From: Solanum dulcamara
Taxonomy: Eukaryota > Streptophyta > Magnoliopsida > Solanales > Solanaceae
Length of the DNA stretch: 64,000 nucleotides
Reading direction: 5' to 3'
NCBI RefSeq assembly: GCF_947179165.1
Contig: NC_077240.1
Location: forward strand, 28,128,001-28,192,000
Below the pieces are notes generated by a model. It did not search any database and was not told where the DNA came from. It saw nothing but the letters and a program-made list of their open reading frames with translations. Shown here piece after piece: positions 1 through 12,381 of this stretch (within the stretch, counting starts at the first letter, position 1; every line of letters starts with the position of its first letter). Made by a program: the position numbers and the translations under genes.

Positions 1-136
1 GTTCATCATGAAAAACAAGGACAATGAGATAAAGGAGAACTTTTGAAACAGACAATTATTCAACATGAAGGAGCATTACTCTGATCTTTTTTTACTTCAA
101 ATTAGAGATATGAAAAAAAGAGGTCAGCCAATTCAC

Positions 137-3100
137 CTCTTGAATTTGCACATCATTCAGAAACCTAGCAGCCAAATTTTCCAAAACAATTCCATCTGAT
201 GCGGCAAAAAATGCCAAAACATGACTGATGAAGTGCTTTTCAGATTCAGATAAGGCTTCCCATTGCTGCAAATCCTGAGAGAGGTCAACCTCCTCAGCTG
301 TACCACATATATTGGAGAGAGAAGAGGCAGATGTAAGATCAGTACATGGTACAGCTACAGAAGAAGCCAGATGCATATATATGCAGTAATAAGCAAACTA
401 TTTATCTGCAGAAGACAGATTAACGATAGACCAGACCACTGCCATCAAGTCATTAGTAAGCAGAATACAAGCTTTAAAATCAATGCAAAGGATGAGATAA
501 CAATCCAGTGAAGTTCCAAAAAGCTACAGAAGTTACTTAAAGCAACATTTACCACAGCCTTCACAAACACAAACAACAACATGAGCTTCTAGCATGACTA
601 GTTTCAAAATGAAAAAAGAAAATCGGCAAATTCGATCTCCCTAAATATCAGAGCAAAATGCCCTTGATCAATTCATTTGCATAATGTCATTCCTAGTTTT
701 ATCCATTAGGGATACATTTAATTTCGCGAACCAAGAAAATGCAAAATTCATCACTGGGGAGGTGGGCCAGAATTACAGCTTATGTGCTCATAACAAGTCA
801 AATATCAGACTGGAAATTTAAAACACTTCTTCAGAAAAAATATGAAGTTCAGCTCTGGAAATTTCAAAGCAGTGAATTATGGACCTTCTGAAGGAAATAG
901 AAATCCCTTACATCCAAACTGAAAAGTCTTACCACTTCTTCAGCTATACCCACTCACAGCCTTCTTGAAGGACATTAATATATACATAAGCATGTGTATT
1001 TTTATTCCTGATATTAGGATGGTTCGGAGAGTCGGAGGTCAAGCTATACAACAAGAATATCGCAAGCTTTATTGCTCCAGGCCTCCCTTTGACATAAAAC
1101 ATAAATTGTGGAAAACAGAGAACTAATTCTTAATACATTCAACAACAAAAAAAACAACAGAATAAAACAAGCGGTGGATTGCTAAGGCCTTTGCAAAAGA
1201 ATAAACATCAATTCCATTCCAAGGTGGGGAGTCTGATTTTCCCAATCGACCTATTTACAAAATTCAATTAAAAAGAAAAAATCTATATTTCCATTCTATT
1301 TCCTAGCAAATATATATATCTACAAGAGTTAGCTTATCGACTCCCCGAACAATACTACAAGAATCAGTACTGAACATCCCACCTATAATTATACAAGTTT
1401 CCATAGCAATCACATATTTTGGTTCAAGCATTTGCTCATATAATCTCATTAAATAAGGGTCATCCCGCCTATAATTGCCTTTGTTTCCCCTTAGAGGGAG
1501 GGATGGTACTATTGAGGGGTTTATGTGACATATTTTCTACATCATGTTAGCACTTAGCTGTGTTTTTAACAATCACTAGCTATTCCTTGGATTTTCTTAG
1601 CTTGTCAAACTTCTCTTCTTCACCAATTCATGTGAACGTCTAATTTGATTCTATTTGTCTTCTTGATTCTTAAAAGAATCTTCACAAACCATTTTCAAGG
1701 AAATCATATTCTCTCAAACGAATGTCCCCAAGGCTTTGGTTCAACTGGTAAGGAGGTACAACACGGGATGTGCTATAAGTGCACGTCACGAGTTCGAAGC
1801 CTACCAAAGACTAAGGCTCAGTGGTTAAGTGCAAGGAGGATAGAGGGGCAGGCAGCCATACTCCCCATAGTGAACCTTTGCGCCAACTGAGGCTGGACCA
1901 CCTAAATCACAGGGGATTTCTAGGTTATCAAAAGTTCTCTCAAATGAGTTCTACTCTTTTTGCTTGCGAGATACACCTTGGTTCATTCAGCAGTAGACTC
2001 TAGGTGTGGTTCTAATAGTCGATGCTTTCTCCAACTTCTATATCATGCATATAAATTTCCAAAATAGCATTGACAACTAGGGCCTGAGGCAGGCAGTCCC
2101 ACCAAAGAAAAGGTTGCCAACATCCTACAGTATTCCCCCGCTTCCAGTACCCAATTTATCAAAATTTACGATTGAACAATATAAATAGCTTAAACCCTTA
2201 AACAGTGTTGAAAAAATAGATATAACAAAATCTTTCTTCCGGAAAGAGCAAACACTCATGTAAAGCAGCAAACATAGAAGAAAAATTCACCATAAACAAA
2301 TAAGTGACTTGAAGAAGTAAATAAACAAAATTTGCTAATCAAACTCAAATGATAGACAAATACAGGAAACTTTACTGGAAAAAAAAGGACTCAAAACTTC
2401 AGAGAAACTCCTAAAAAAGAAGCAAACTTAAGGAAAAAACCCCCACCATAAAAAGTAAGTGTAATGAAACTCTAAATAAACACAATTTGCATAGCCAGAT
2501 AAAACTATAAACAAATAACGGAAACTTTAAAGAAAAACTCTGAACTAGAGATTAAACTCATAAAAGCAGCAAACAGTAAAGATAAAACACATCATAAGAC
2601 AATAACTGAGATTAAAAGCAGCAGATATTAGAGAGAAAAAGCCTACCATTAACGAATAAGTCACACGAAGAGTAAACATTCACAATTTCACATGCCCAAC
2701 TCAGAATATAGATGAATAATGCAATTAAATTTCAATACTGACAAACATACAAAAACAAAACATGAGAAAACAAATAAAGGAAGACTTTTTCTGAAAAAAT
2801 ATTGGAACTTCAAATATACACATCATCAGCAGAGGAGCCATTTAAGCAGAGCAAACTTTACAGGGGAAAACTCATCATAAACAAATAGATGCAAGTGGCA
2901 TGAATAACTCAACAAACACAAATTTGCTTAATTATTCAGATATATACAAATATAACAACCAAATTTCGACATTGACAAACACACACAAAAAAGGGGGAGT
3001 TTTTTTTTCCCCAAGACTTCAAACAAACAACACATTACCAGCCTAGAAAACCATTTAAGCAACAAACTTTACAGGAAAAACACTCATCATGGACAGATAA

Positions 3101-3329
3101 AAGTTACACAATTTTGCATAACTAACTCATCATATAGAGAAAAGGAGCAAATTTTGAAGGACAAAATATATTCATTACCAGTCCAGAAACTGGCTTGTGC
3201 TTTCTTGTACATTTCCCAAAGTTGTGGGTATCTAATAGGAAAGGTGCAGTACTTTTGGGATTGCTCTTTCAAGATTGGTTCTTCTTCTTCATGGAAGACC
3301 ATTTCTGTTCCATTTCTCAAAGAACCCAT
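137..3329 (-). CDS. RNR2: Ribonucleotide reductase small subunit (RNR2A type), 5' part: exons 1 and 2
   Basis: The product is the R2 subunit of class I ribonucleotide reductase, which holds the di-iron/tyrosyl-radical cofactor and pairs with R1 to make dNTPs. Exon 1 is 3179-3329 (50 codons plus one base, ATG at 3329-3327) and ends at a GTAATG donor. Exon 2 is 137-297, after a CAG acceptor, and ends at GAG|GTGAAT. Joined, they give 104 codons in frame. Seen motifs are [26 protein letters not shown] (Asp55 aligns with the first carboxylate iron ligand of R2 proteins) and [17 protein letters not shown]. The ExxH and radical-tyrosine segment belongs to the next exon, outside the window. The N-terminal MGSL and acidic EEEE stretch resemble the Arabidopsis RNR2A form rather than TSO2. 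Intron 1 is long (298-3178) and carries a SINE. A TCCCGC core at 3420-3425 could be an E2F-type element, which would fit S-phase expression, but that is weak. Confidence 0.93.
1722..1934 (+). mobile_element. tRNA-derived SINE in RNR2 intron 1
   Basis: About 213 bp with a tRNA-like head: an A-box-like stretch near 1735-1750 (TGGTTCAACTGGTAAGG) and a B-box-like GAGTTCGAAGCC near 1791-1802. It is flanked by direct repeats TTCTCTCAAACGA (1709-1721) and TTCTCTCAAATGA (1935-1947), identical at 12 of 13 bases, as expected of a target-site duplication. It lies antisense to RNR2. I judge it a nightshade SINE (SolS/Au-like) but cannot name the subfamily. Confidence 0.8.
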
Positions 3330-4371
3330 TTTTTTGGACTTCCCCTCTTATCCTAATTTTGAGTGTAAACAAATTTAAAGGTTTTTTCTTGGCTTACGAA
3401 AAAAACCCTACAAAAACCCTCCCGCAATATTTACAAACCGGACAGGTTTTTGGTAGTTACTTCTAACTTCTCTTTCACTTTTCAGTTTCCCCTCTTACTA
3501 TGTTCTTTTTTATTATGTGGAATGTCATATTCTTTTTTATTATGTGGAATGTCATATTCTCTCGGCGTGTCCATTATTTGTGCCATAAAATCGTTGTGTA
3601 CGGCGTTGTTTGAGGAGTACGGGATCTAAATAAGTGTAAAAATAAAGTTAGACAAAAAAATAAGTAATAAACGTCTCTTTATAACATCGGTTAATAATTA
3701 TGGATTCCTATAAGACATTAACTTAGTGCGTTATAGGAGTCCTAAATCAAGGCCAGACCCCAATTTGCCTTTGTTCATCTTCAAAAAAAAAAATCCTGCC
3801 TCCGAATTTTGTTGAAAGATTAGTCATTTCTCAAGTGTTCGAAACATCAAAGTTTTCCATACAAACCGATATTTATTACTACAGAAATTATTGTAGGATT
3901 AAGACATGAATGACTCATGAAAATTCAGGTTGTTTATTTTGGAATTGTATAGTGTCGGAAGTAAGATTTTGTGTTACTTTCGTACAGCGAAAAAAATTAG
4001 ATTACTTAATTTAATTTCAAATATTTTAATTTTATTTGTTGATTATTTATTTTTTTAGGCAAATGGTGGATGCTACTATTTCGCTAGGAAGATGATTTTT
4101 TGACAAAGAGAAGGTCCCTAGTTGAAAAAGATCCACTACTTTAAACATCAATGTGAAGACTGCCATGCAGTCCAACGTTGATGAAGTTGGAGAAGATAGG
4201 TCTACTTAGTTCATTGCTAAGAGACACTCTACGTGAGAGAGATGTTTTGAGATTAAAATTAAAGAAAATGAGAAAGTAATCAATAGTTTGAGACTTATTT
4301 GTGTTCTCTTGTCCTTATTTTTATTTTGAAAATGTTACATAGTTCGTTAGGTTGATTGTATTTTATGTAAT
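3330..4371. other. RNR2 upstream region; no gene seen
   Basis: This should hold the RNR2 promoter and 5' leader, read leftward. I see no long ORF. A 27-bp direct duplication containing ATTATGTGGAATGTCAT lies at about 3503-3556. The rest is AT-rich and unassigned. Confidence 0.5.
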
Positions 4372-5076
4372 TGTCACAATCTGCATCCGAGTGTGAACGT
4401 ACTTGTCTTTTTCCACCGGACAAGTCAGCTTGAGACCCAATAATTGCGGAAAATAAAGCAAAAACAATTTAAATGGATAGATATTATACAAAAGCAGAAG
4501 TCTTAGTCAACTAAAATACTCCCAAAGGACTGGTTTTCATATGTACAAGCCTCTAATACAACATTAATGAAAGATAAATACAAGCTCGATGCTTTTATTT
4601 CTCGAATAGAACAAAGCATAATGAAAAGAAACAAGAGAGATCGTCGGTGTCGACAACTACCTTTCAAGTATCCTCAAATAGCCGCGGATGAAGGAAAAGA
4701 ATCTGTATCACTGTCCGAGTTCGGAACCTACCAAGTGTAGATAGCAAAGGGTGAGTACCAAACAACACGATACTCAACAATTAAGACACTAAACACATGT
4801 AAAGCTAAATAGAAACAAGTACTCCCGACATGCCACCCGAACCTCCATGACTACAACCTGCAAGTAGAACAAACTAGTCTAACAGTATATATATAATTCA
4901 TGTAGCACGTAAGTCAAAGTACATCTCAACAATTCAGACAAGCCAAATAGGTATCAACAGTATCGTGTAAATATCAGTCATAATTACACATAGTATGGGA
5001 AAATTCTCAGATAATCAAACAGATTAAATGCAATGCAATGAGTGCCCAATGAAATGATACATGTACATCCATGCAT

Positions 5077-5236
5077 CCACCACGGCGTGTGGCACGACCT
5101 TCGATAATTATTTAGTATCAACCACGGCATGTGGAACGTCCCTCAAATATTATAAAGTAACAATCACGATGCGTGGCACATCCCTCGATTGTCATAAAGT
5201 AACAACCACGACGCGTGGCACGTCCCTCGAATCCTC
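5077..5236. repeat. 42-bp minisatellite, about 3.8 copies, in the long LTR
   Basis: Four diverged units of about 42 bp share the core CACGNCGYGTGGCACGTCCC. The unit is unlike those in the same slot of related LTRs (20.8, 58.2 kb). ORFs across it on both strands only translate the repeat. Confidence 0.8.
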
Positions 5237-5349
5237 TTTGTTTTTCTCTTTCATCATACCTTAGCTGGAACGAGTTCCCATCGACATAACCATTAATTTG
5301 AACTTCAATGATAAGATTCAACTCAATGCATATGAAAATGCTCATGCAA

Positions 5350-7793
5350 TGTAACACCCTCCCCCCCCAAAAAAAAAAAATTCCTAAGATTTGGACCTTT
5401 CTTGTATTCGTGTAGGGTCGAACTCAATTATTGTGAAGTATATGCATGAGTTAGGATGAGTCTCTAAGAAATCGAAGAGTGTTAGAGTTGATGTGGGTTC
5501 ACGAAAGACCCCTAGGACCAAGCTAAGTCCAAAAGATTCATCGTGGCTAAGTTTTAGGATGAGTTCGTATACGTGGTCGACTTCTAACGACCCTATCTTT
5601 TGAAAGACGATGATATGGGTGGCCCATGACCTATTAAATTAAAGGTCGCCGAGTTTTCTTTCCAACGCCACTAAGAATGTAATTTTTGGAGTTCGGAGTC
5701 AAAAGATATGACGATCCTTAGACGAACTAGCACGGCAGGAATTTCAGGCCTAGGTTGCAACTGCTGAAAATCTGGGCTTGGCGCCGCAGTGGCGCGACGC
5801 GCCACTATCACGCCAGGAACAAGCCTCAGTAGTTTGGTCCCTGGCGCGGCGTGCCACTAGGAGATGTGCAGGGTTTTCAAGCCTATTTTCTAGAACCCAG
5901 AAAATATAGGCTTGGCGCTGTAAGGGCGCGAAGCTCCACTATTACGCCATAAAATAGTCTCAGTAGTTTGGTCCTTGGCGCGATGCGCCACTAGACGATG
6001 TGTAGGTTTTAAGCCTATATTCGACTTGGCGCTACAGTGGCGCGATGCGCCACTATCGTGCCAGTAGCGTTTTAGCCTATTTTCCAGAAATTTTGGAGAA
6101 AGGGCAGTTTGGGAATTTTTCCAAATTATATATACACGGCCTTAGGACGTTTTATACCATTATTTTTAACTTCTCTCTCTCTCTCTAAAAGCCCTAGAAA
6201 TCCCTCTCTTCTTCTTCAATCCTTCTCTAACAAAGATTTCAATCAAGAGCTTCAAGAAATTCAAGTTTCCCATTGAAGACCCAACATTAAGGTTTTCTTC
6301 AAGTCTTCACTAAGGTATGTAAGGCTACTCAAAACATGGGTTGAGTCCACCCATGTGCCCTATACTTTCTTTGACGTTAAATGTCCATAAGAATGGAGTT
6401 TCTTGATAAGCTTATGTCCAAATGAGTCTTGTCATCGATTAATTTGATTCTTGTTGTGTTGATGTTGTTGAGTCAAGAAATTTCTAAAAAGAACCTTCAT
6501 ATTAGTATGAGTTGATGAAGATGAGTTGTTAAACATGCTTTATTGATTTTCTTAACTATGTGGATTATGACAAAAATGCTAATTCTCTTAAATATGTTAT
6601 TCATTTTAAATTGTTGGTCTAAAACCTTGGAGTTGTGATGAGATCCAAAGATGTGTTAAATGAATAGAGAAATGGTTGGATATGTTTGTATGATACCATA
6701 AATGTATATTTAAATTTACTCGTGAATGATATGATTGGAATCGGTCGGATAGTATGATTGGGAGATATTTGATTGTGATAGAGTTGATGAGTTGACAAGG
6801 TCCTAAATGAGACTTGTCGATATGATTTGATTGAGTTGATTGGATGGAGTTTTATGAGCATTGAGTCTTGGGAGGAGTATCGAGCACCGAATTGGACAGA
6901 GTATAGTCCATACTCGAACCCAATAACTACGTCGCCAAATGTAGGAGGGATTGAACCGTTAAAGTCGGATGCTTCCCCAAAATTATTGTCCTAACATTAT
7001 AGGACTTGGTTGGATTGGATCCATGATTGGTTGATTCGTTCATACCCTGGCAAAGTATGAACGGACGCGGCAACAACGTCGATTTGTTGTACTGTCACTA
7101 GCTCATAAATAATGGTTGTTGGATAAGAGAAACTCTCACATAGGTCTTGATAGTACTCTGAGTCGGGTTGAGTCGAATTGTATGTGATTTGGTCCCGTCT
7201 AAACTATATTCTTGCTTAGACTTAGGACGCTTGTTTGAGTTGTACTTCTTTCTGAGTTGAGATTCCCGAGTTGATTTGGTCCTTTCTGATGTTGTTCATT
7301 CGGTCATTTTACATACTCGTACATTTCATGTACTGACCTCATTTGGCCTGCATCGTTTCATGATGCAGAGACAAGTACTAGAGATCATCAACCGGCGCAC
7401 CGTTGAAGATCCACACACTCCCAACTAGTTAGTGAGTCCTCCTAGTTTCCGGAGGATGTTGAGTTTCCTGTATAGTTTTGTGTTGTTTCCTTTATTTTGA
7501 TTGTTGGTAGCCATGGACTAGTCATTGGCACCTCCTAGATTGTTGATAGAGGCTTCATAGACTGAAGTGTAGAAATGTTGGATTGTTCTTTTGAGTAGTT
7601 CTTCCATAACTGTTGTTGATTTGATAGTTGTTTGGCATTCGGCCCTAAATTATGAATAGTACTTCATTGATGGAGTCTTCCGCTGAGAGAATGTGTTTGA
7701 ATGAATGTGTGACTAGACCAGGTGGTTCGCTTGAAGGCCAGAAATGGCTTTCGAGTGCCGACCACGCCTAGGGTACCCTCCCGGGGCGTGACA
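5350..7793 (+). mobile_element. Solo LTR, 2.44 kb, nested, with TGCAA target duplication
   Basis: It begins TGTAACACCC and ends GGGGCGTGACA, giving the usual TG...CA termini, and is flanked by TGCAA at 5345-5349 and 7794-7798. It contains a CpG-rich block (5772-6070), then a TATATATACA motif near 6128, a CT-rich leader near 6170-6200 and a GTATGTAAG-type donor-like site near 6316, which resembles an LTR promoter and the start of a transcript. No internal coding region is present, so it most likely formed by LTR-LTR recombination. A related inverted copy is at about 41.99-43.85 kb. Confidence 0.85.
5772..6070. repeat. CpG-rich repeated motif block inside the solo LTR
   Basis: A GGCGC...GCGCGACGCGCCACTA motif recurs about six times, separated by TCAGTAGTTTGGTCC and CAAGCCTATTTTC spacers. 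It is strikingly GC/CpG-rich against AT-rich surroundings and has short self-complementary cores (GGCGCG/CGCGCC). No coding potential is seen. Confidence 0.75.
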
Positions 7794-8345
7794 TGCAATC
7801 AATGGAAATATAATGAAGTCCAATATCATAAATAATTCATATCAAGAATATCACAATGTAATTCCCGAGTCAACTATGTCAATCAACTCAAATGTATCAC
7901 TTCATTAGATCGAGTTTCCTTTTTATAACCCCGATAATCAACATTAGGTGTGTTTATGATTCAAAAATTTACCTGACCCAAGTTCAAATTACTTCACAAA
8001 GCATGTAGCAAGAGTCCTACAAAGCTAACAAAGGTTTAGAGTTTCACTTGCCTTAATCTCGACCTCGACTACACCAAAACTTGAACCTTACCCTTTCGTC
8101 GATGCTTCGAATCGTAAGAATCTAACCAATTAATAATTCACAATCAAATTACGAAACTAACGACACCAAAATCATGAAATTCAAGTAAAAGGATCAAAAT
8201 GACTCAAAAATTCGATTTCAAAAATAGGGTCTAAATCTGAAAAAATTTATACAATTTTTTTTGAAGTATTTGAAACTCATTAGCGAAAACCATTTCAAAA
8301 ATGGAGTTGTATTCAACTCAAAATCATCAAATTACTAAACTCATG

Positions 8346-9692
8346 GGTTGGCATATGGGTTTCTGTTGACCATTATGTTTGCCTCTTTTGAAGTGCCTAT
8401 AGACGGTGAAAAGCTGGTCAGATGATTGACCAGGTATGACTGCCTGCCATAAAAAGAATCTGATTCTAAGACTCGAAGTTCAATGACACAATTGATGAAT
8501 GACCTTGCAGAGACTCAAGCTCATAATGCCAATTTCTCAGTTGAAGGGTCCATTCTTAAGGTTCGGTTCTCCGTCTTTCAAACCACCATCTTAAAGCTGA
8601 ATGATGATATGCTTAGGCACCCGCTTGAGCACAATGAACGCATTGATACCCTTCTTCTCATTGTCCAAAAAGCTCCCCCCTCCTGAATCGTCCTAAATCC
8701 CTTCTCTCTTCCTTTATTCTAAGAACTAGGTTCTTATTTTTGGTTGAATAGTTGCATGCAATGGATGATTTTTTTTTGTTTTACTGTAGAGCCGTTTTTG
8801 GCTTAATACGTTGTGTATATGTGATATTAAAATTCTTGATTTTCCTATGATTGATTGTGGTTGTTTCTATTTAGATGGCTAATACTCTTGTGATGTTTGT
8901 GTCAGTGTTGCTCTAGTGACCATGAGTCCTCAGTGATTCTACATTGATTTCACGGTTTCATGTATATTCTTTTCCTGATGTCAAAAGGGAAAAAATAATA
9001 AATGTGCATTAGAGTGCAGTGAGTATGTTGTTTCATAAATAGATATATTTATTTATGTTATAACATGCACATATATTCACTGTATTCTCGCACATTCATT
9101 ATAAGCCTTCGTCAAAGTTTCATCGAAAAACACCACTTTTCTCTCAATCATCATATCTTCTCCTTCTCATCAGAACTCACCTACCACTCTGGTCCTTCCT
9201 GAATCTACTGGCAGACAGTCTCTTGTCTATGGTGCTCCAGCAAAATCCAAAGACAGAAATAAAAAGGTTCAAGTCTCGGAGCCTAACATCGACAAGATGA
9301 TTAGTCAGTTCAACAAAGTAATTACAGAATATTCTAGTAGAAAAATTGCTAGGAAGTTAGTTTAGTGTTTAATCGCGTTGAGACCCTTGTTTTCTTCCTT
9401 TCTCTGTCTCAAATTTTAAGAAAAGTAAACTAAATTAGTGGCATAATTGAAAAATATTTTCCTTGTCTAAAATTGTTTATTGTGATTTCTAAAAGTAGTT
9501 ATTTTAAATTATTTACTTCATTTTAAAAGTTAAAAAACAAAATTAATTACCTTTTTTCCATTTTATCCTTATAGTAATTATTCATGAAAACTACAAACAT
9601 AATAACATATAAATAAAGTAAATACTTAACTAAAATAAAATTATATCTTAAGGTAAAATAGTTTAAGAATCCCTCCCTTTTTTTTTAATTAA
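8346..9692. other. Unassigned region with one unrecognised short ORF
   Basis: An ATG ORF at 8483-8686 (+) encodes 67 aa with ordinary composition (MTQLMNDLAETQAHNANF start). Another codon-like stretch with many Ser/Pro codons lies near 9130-9300. I recognise neither; they may be decayed retrotransposon gag-type sequence. The remainder is AT-rich. Confidence 0.3.
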
Positions 9693-10664
9693 AAAGATAC
9701 AACACATGTACCCCTGAATTATAGTTGAATTTTCAGCGATACATCTAAACTTAACTAGAGTCTTATTACCTTCCTGCACTCATTTTCTTTTGTATTTTTG
9801 TGCACCTTTGTGCTAATGTGATACTTTCAACAAGGTAAGTTGTCTCATGATTGCGTTGTATAACACACACTTCGCTACGTGTGTAAATTATTTTTTATTT
9901 TTTATTTTTTTAAAAATAACAATATTTAAAAAAAAATCTTCTTATTTTCTTTGTCTTGTATTTAAACTAAGTTAATACAAATAATTTTTTAATTTTTTTC
10001 TGCCTTGTATTTAAACTTCTTTTTTTTTTCATTTTTATCTTTATTCATTGTTTTTTCTCCTTTTTTTTCTATTGGTTTTATTTACTCCTTTTTTTTCTTT
10101 GATTTTCCTTTTAATTTGATTTCTAATTTAATTCCAAACATCTTATATTTAAAATAAGTTAATTTTGGTCGAATATCAAAAGATGTGAAGAAAATTAAAT
10201 AAAACATAAAAAAATAAAAATGTTAAATTAAAGGACACTTTAAAAATATTATTATTATTTTAAAAAAATACACGCAATTTTTTCAAAATAATTAAAATTG
10301 AAAAGATAAGAAATCAGTGAAAGACCAAAAAAAAGTCTAAAGTGAGGAGGGAAAGAATATTTTGCAAAGAAAAAAATAAAAATAATTGCTATATATATAT
10401 GTGTGTGTGTTTTATTGTCAATAATTATGTGTACTAACTAATTATAAAATAATCAATTAAAAAGAACACGTGTCTAACATTGATCAAAATTTTCTCATTT
10501 TTTCACTTTTCACTTGCCTTCAAAAGAGCGTGCACTCTCTATGTCACGTCAGCATTTATGGTGTATTTATTCAATTTAAAATAGTTTAGGAGGTTAATAT
10601 GATCTAGTTAAGTTTAGATGTGTCGCTGAAATTTCAGGTATAGTTCGGAGGTATTTATGCCTTC
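9693..10664. mobile_element. Non-autonomous inverted-repeat transposon, copy 1
   Basis: Terminal inverted repeats of about 70 bp: 9699-9770 (with TTTTCAGCGATACATCTAAA) is mirrored by 10590-10664. The centre is AT-rich with TCTTGTATTTAAA repeats and no ORF. A second copy with the same internal order lies at 61175-61871. I read it as MULE- or MITE-like; the superfamily is not settled because I could not define the target duplication. Confidence 0.65.
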
Positions 10665-10702
10665 TCCCTTTATTGAAAGAGCATGTAAAAATATAAACTA
10701 TG

Positions 10703-11782
10703 AGTGTGTTTGGTATTAAAGAAAATATTTTTATGAAAAATATTTTTTTTAAAAATAAGTTGGTTTCTAACTTATTTTCTCGTGTGTAGTTGGTGAGTCG
10801 AAAAATATTTTTTGATACTCGACTCGAGATTCGACCTCTACCCGAGATCCCCTCGACCTTGACCCTCGATATCTGATCCGACCCCTACCCGAACACCCAA
10901 TCCGAGACCCCGACCCAACCCAAGACCTAACCCCCACCCGAGACCTAAACCCAACCCCAACTCTGATCTCGATCCGGCCCTGATACGAGACCAGACCCCA
11001 ACCCAAAACTCGACCCCCGACACCCAACTAGAGACCTACCCCAACCTTCGATCCCGACTCGGCCTAGACCCGAGACCTAACCCCGACCCTCGATACTCGA
11101 TTCGAGATTCGACATCGACTTGAGAACCGAGCTTAACCCCTAATATCTGACACAAAACTCCGATGCGAGACCTCGAACCCTGAATCCCGACCAGAGACTC
11201 GACCCCGACCCTAACCCGAGACCTGATCCTAACCTGAGACCTGACTTCCGACACCCAATTCGACAACCGACCCTGATCCAAGACTCAACTCTCGACACCC
11301 AATTCGAGATTCCACCTAACCCCCACCCGAGATCCAACCTCAACTCTGACCCAAGATTCGACCCTAACATCAACTCGTGATTCGACCCCGATTCCAACCC
11401 TGACCCGATCCCTACCCCAACCCCGGGCCTCTCCCGAGACCTGAATAAGATCTCGACTTAAGACCCGACTCCCAACACCTGACCTAAGAACTGACCCCAA
11501 ACCCAATTCGAGACCCCGATCCAAGATCCGATCCCAGTCCTCGACCCTGCCGAGATCCAAGATTAATATCGAGAATCGATATCTAAGACTTAAATTAAGA
11601 TGTGAAGTTGAGGTGTGAGGTTCAAAATAATTTTGAAAAATATTTTCTTTACTTTTTAAAAGGAAATCATTTTCCTTAAATTTGAGGAAAATAAGTTGAT
11701 TTGAAAAATATTTTTTAAAATATTTAAACTAACCAAACATGAGAAAATTGAAAAATATTTTCCTTCGTACCAAACACACCCT
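10703..11782. mobile_element. Inverted-repeat element carrying a GC-rich minisatellite
   Basis: The ends are inverted: GTGTGTTTGGTA near 10704-10715 and TACCAAACACACC near 11769-11781, with AT-rich sub-terminal stretches of AAAATATTTTT type on both sides. The centre (about 10805-11575) is not transposon-like but a degenerate tandem repeat. It could be a hAT-type MITE. Confidence 0.6.
10805..11575. repeat. Degenerate 12-15-bp minisatellite, C-rich on plus and G-rich on minus strand
   Basis: About 770 bp built of diverged CCCGACCCGAGACC / CGATCC units. It contains many CCC and GACCC runs, so the minus strand has clustered GGG/GGGG runs. Overlapping minus-strand ORFs across it, rich in Gly, Arg, Val and Ser, only translate the repeat and are not genes. 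Confidence 0.8.
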
Positions 11783-11935
11783 ATAAATAATTTGAGACTA
11801 AGGAAGTATTATTTAGCCATCATGAACGTAAGTGGTGACGTAGTCCCCCTAGACAATGCCTTTGAAAGTTCATTAATTTAATGATATTATATAGTATTAC
11901 TTACGAGAAAAACAATAATTAAAAAATGATATTAT

Positions 11936-12207
11936 TGTTGTAAATTAAATTGGCAAAAGCTTGTTGTGAATTAAATTGGCAAAACAACAAATAGAAGGTA
12001 AAGAGGAGAACAAAGATAATAGGAGAAAGGAAGCAGAACAGAAGAGCAGAATATGCAAATATTTTGTATTTCGATGTCTCCTTCACTTCATTTACATGCC
12101 TGCAATATATAGGCAAAAAGATAGGCTAGAAAGAGAGGAAATCAGTGGGTTGCCCACTTGTCAGTGGGCCCCACTTATATAAAAAAACATCCACTAACAT
12201 TCTAACA
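11936..12207 (-). repeat. 3' LTR of the rearranged Copia element
   Basis: Read on the minus strand it begins TGTTAGAATG just after the purine tract AAGGGGGAG and ends TTACAACA. It is 272 bp long with a TATATAAGTGGGGCC promoter-like stretch. The opposite end of the element has only the first 146 bp of the same LTR. Confidence 0.85.
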
Positions 12208-12381
12208 CTCCCCCTTGGATGTCCACGTGTAATGTATCTCCATAGATGTTGTGTCTACATATCTGGTAATACGCCTTAATTGCTGCCTCATTAAAAACCT
12301 TATCAGGAAAATCCAGTGGGGCAAAACCATGGTTAAGGAAAAAAGAGTGCAGCGCGTGTTTTACTTCCCCTGATGAAAACT

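Larger units (their letters stand above)
4372..8345 (+). repeat. Truncated long LTR (TGTCACRA group), interrupted
   Basis: It starts TGTCACAATC and matches the solo LTRs at 20087 and 57555 in order and content: a start block with CCACCGGACAAGTCAGC, a block around 4690-4760 (TCGGAACCTACC), a minisatellite, then a block with AACCATTTCAAAAATGGAG. It is split by another solo LTR (5350-7793) and stops near 8345. That is about 1.5 kb into an LTR that is about 2.5 kb elsewhere, so its 3' third is missing. Confidence 0.7.

Noticed and set aside
1735..1805. tRNA gene
   Set aside because: A- and B-box-like segments are present but no cloverleaf; flanking target duplications show a SINE.
5118..5357. 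79-aa minus-strand Cys/Arg-rich ORF
   Set aside because: Translation of the 42-bp minisatellite.
8483..8686. Real 67-aa gene
   Set aside because: No recognisable domain, no splice or promoter context, surrounded by repeats; kept only as unassigned.
10767..11560. Overlapping minus-strand ORFs of 61-91 codons rich in Gly, Arg, Ser and Val
   Set aside because: They lie entirely in the degenerate C-rich minisatellite, in several frames at once; composition mirrors the repeat.
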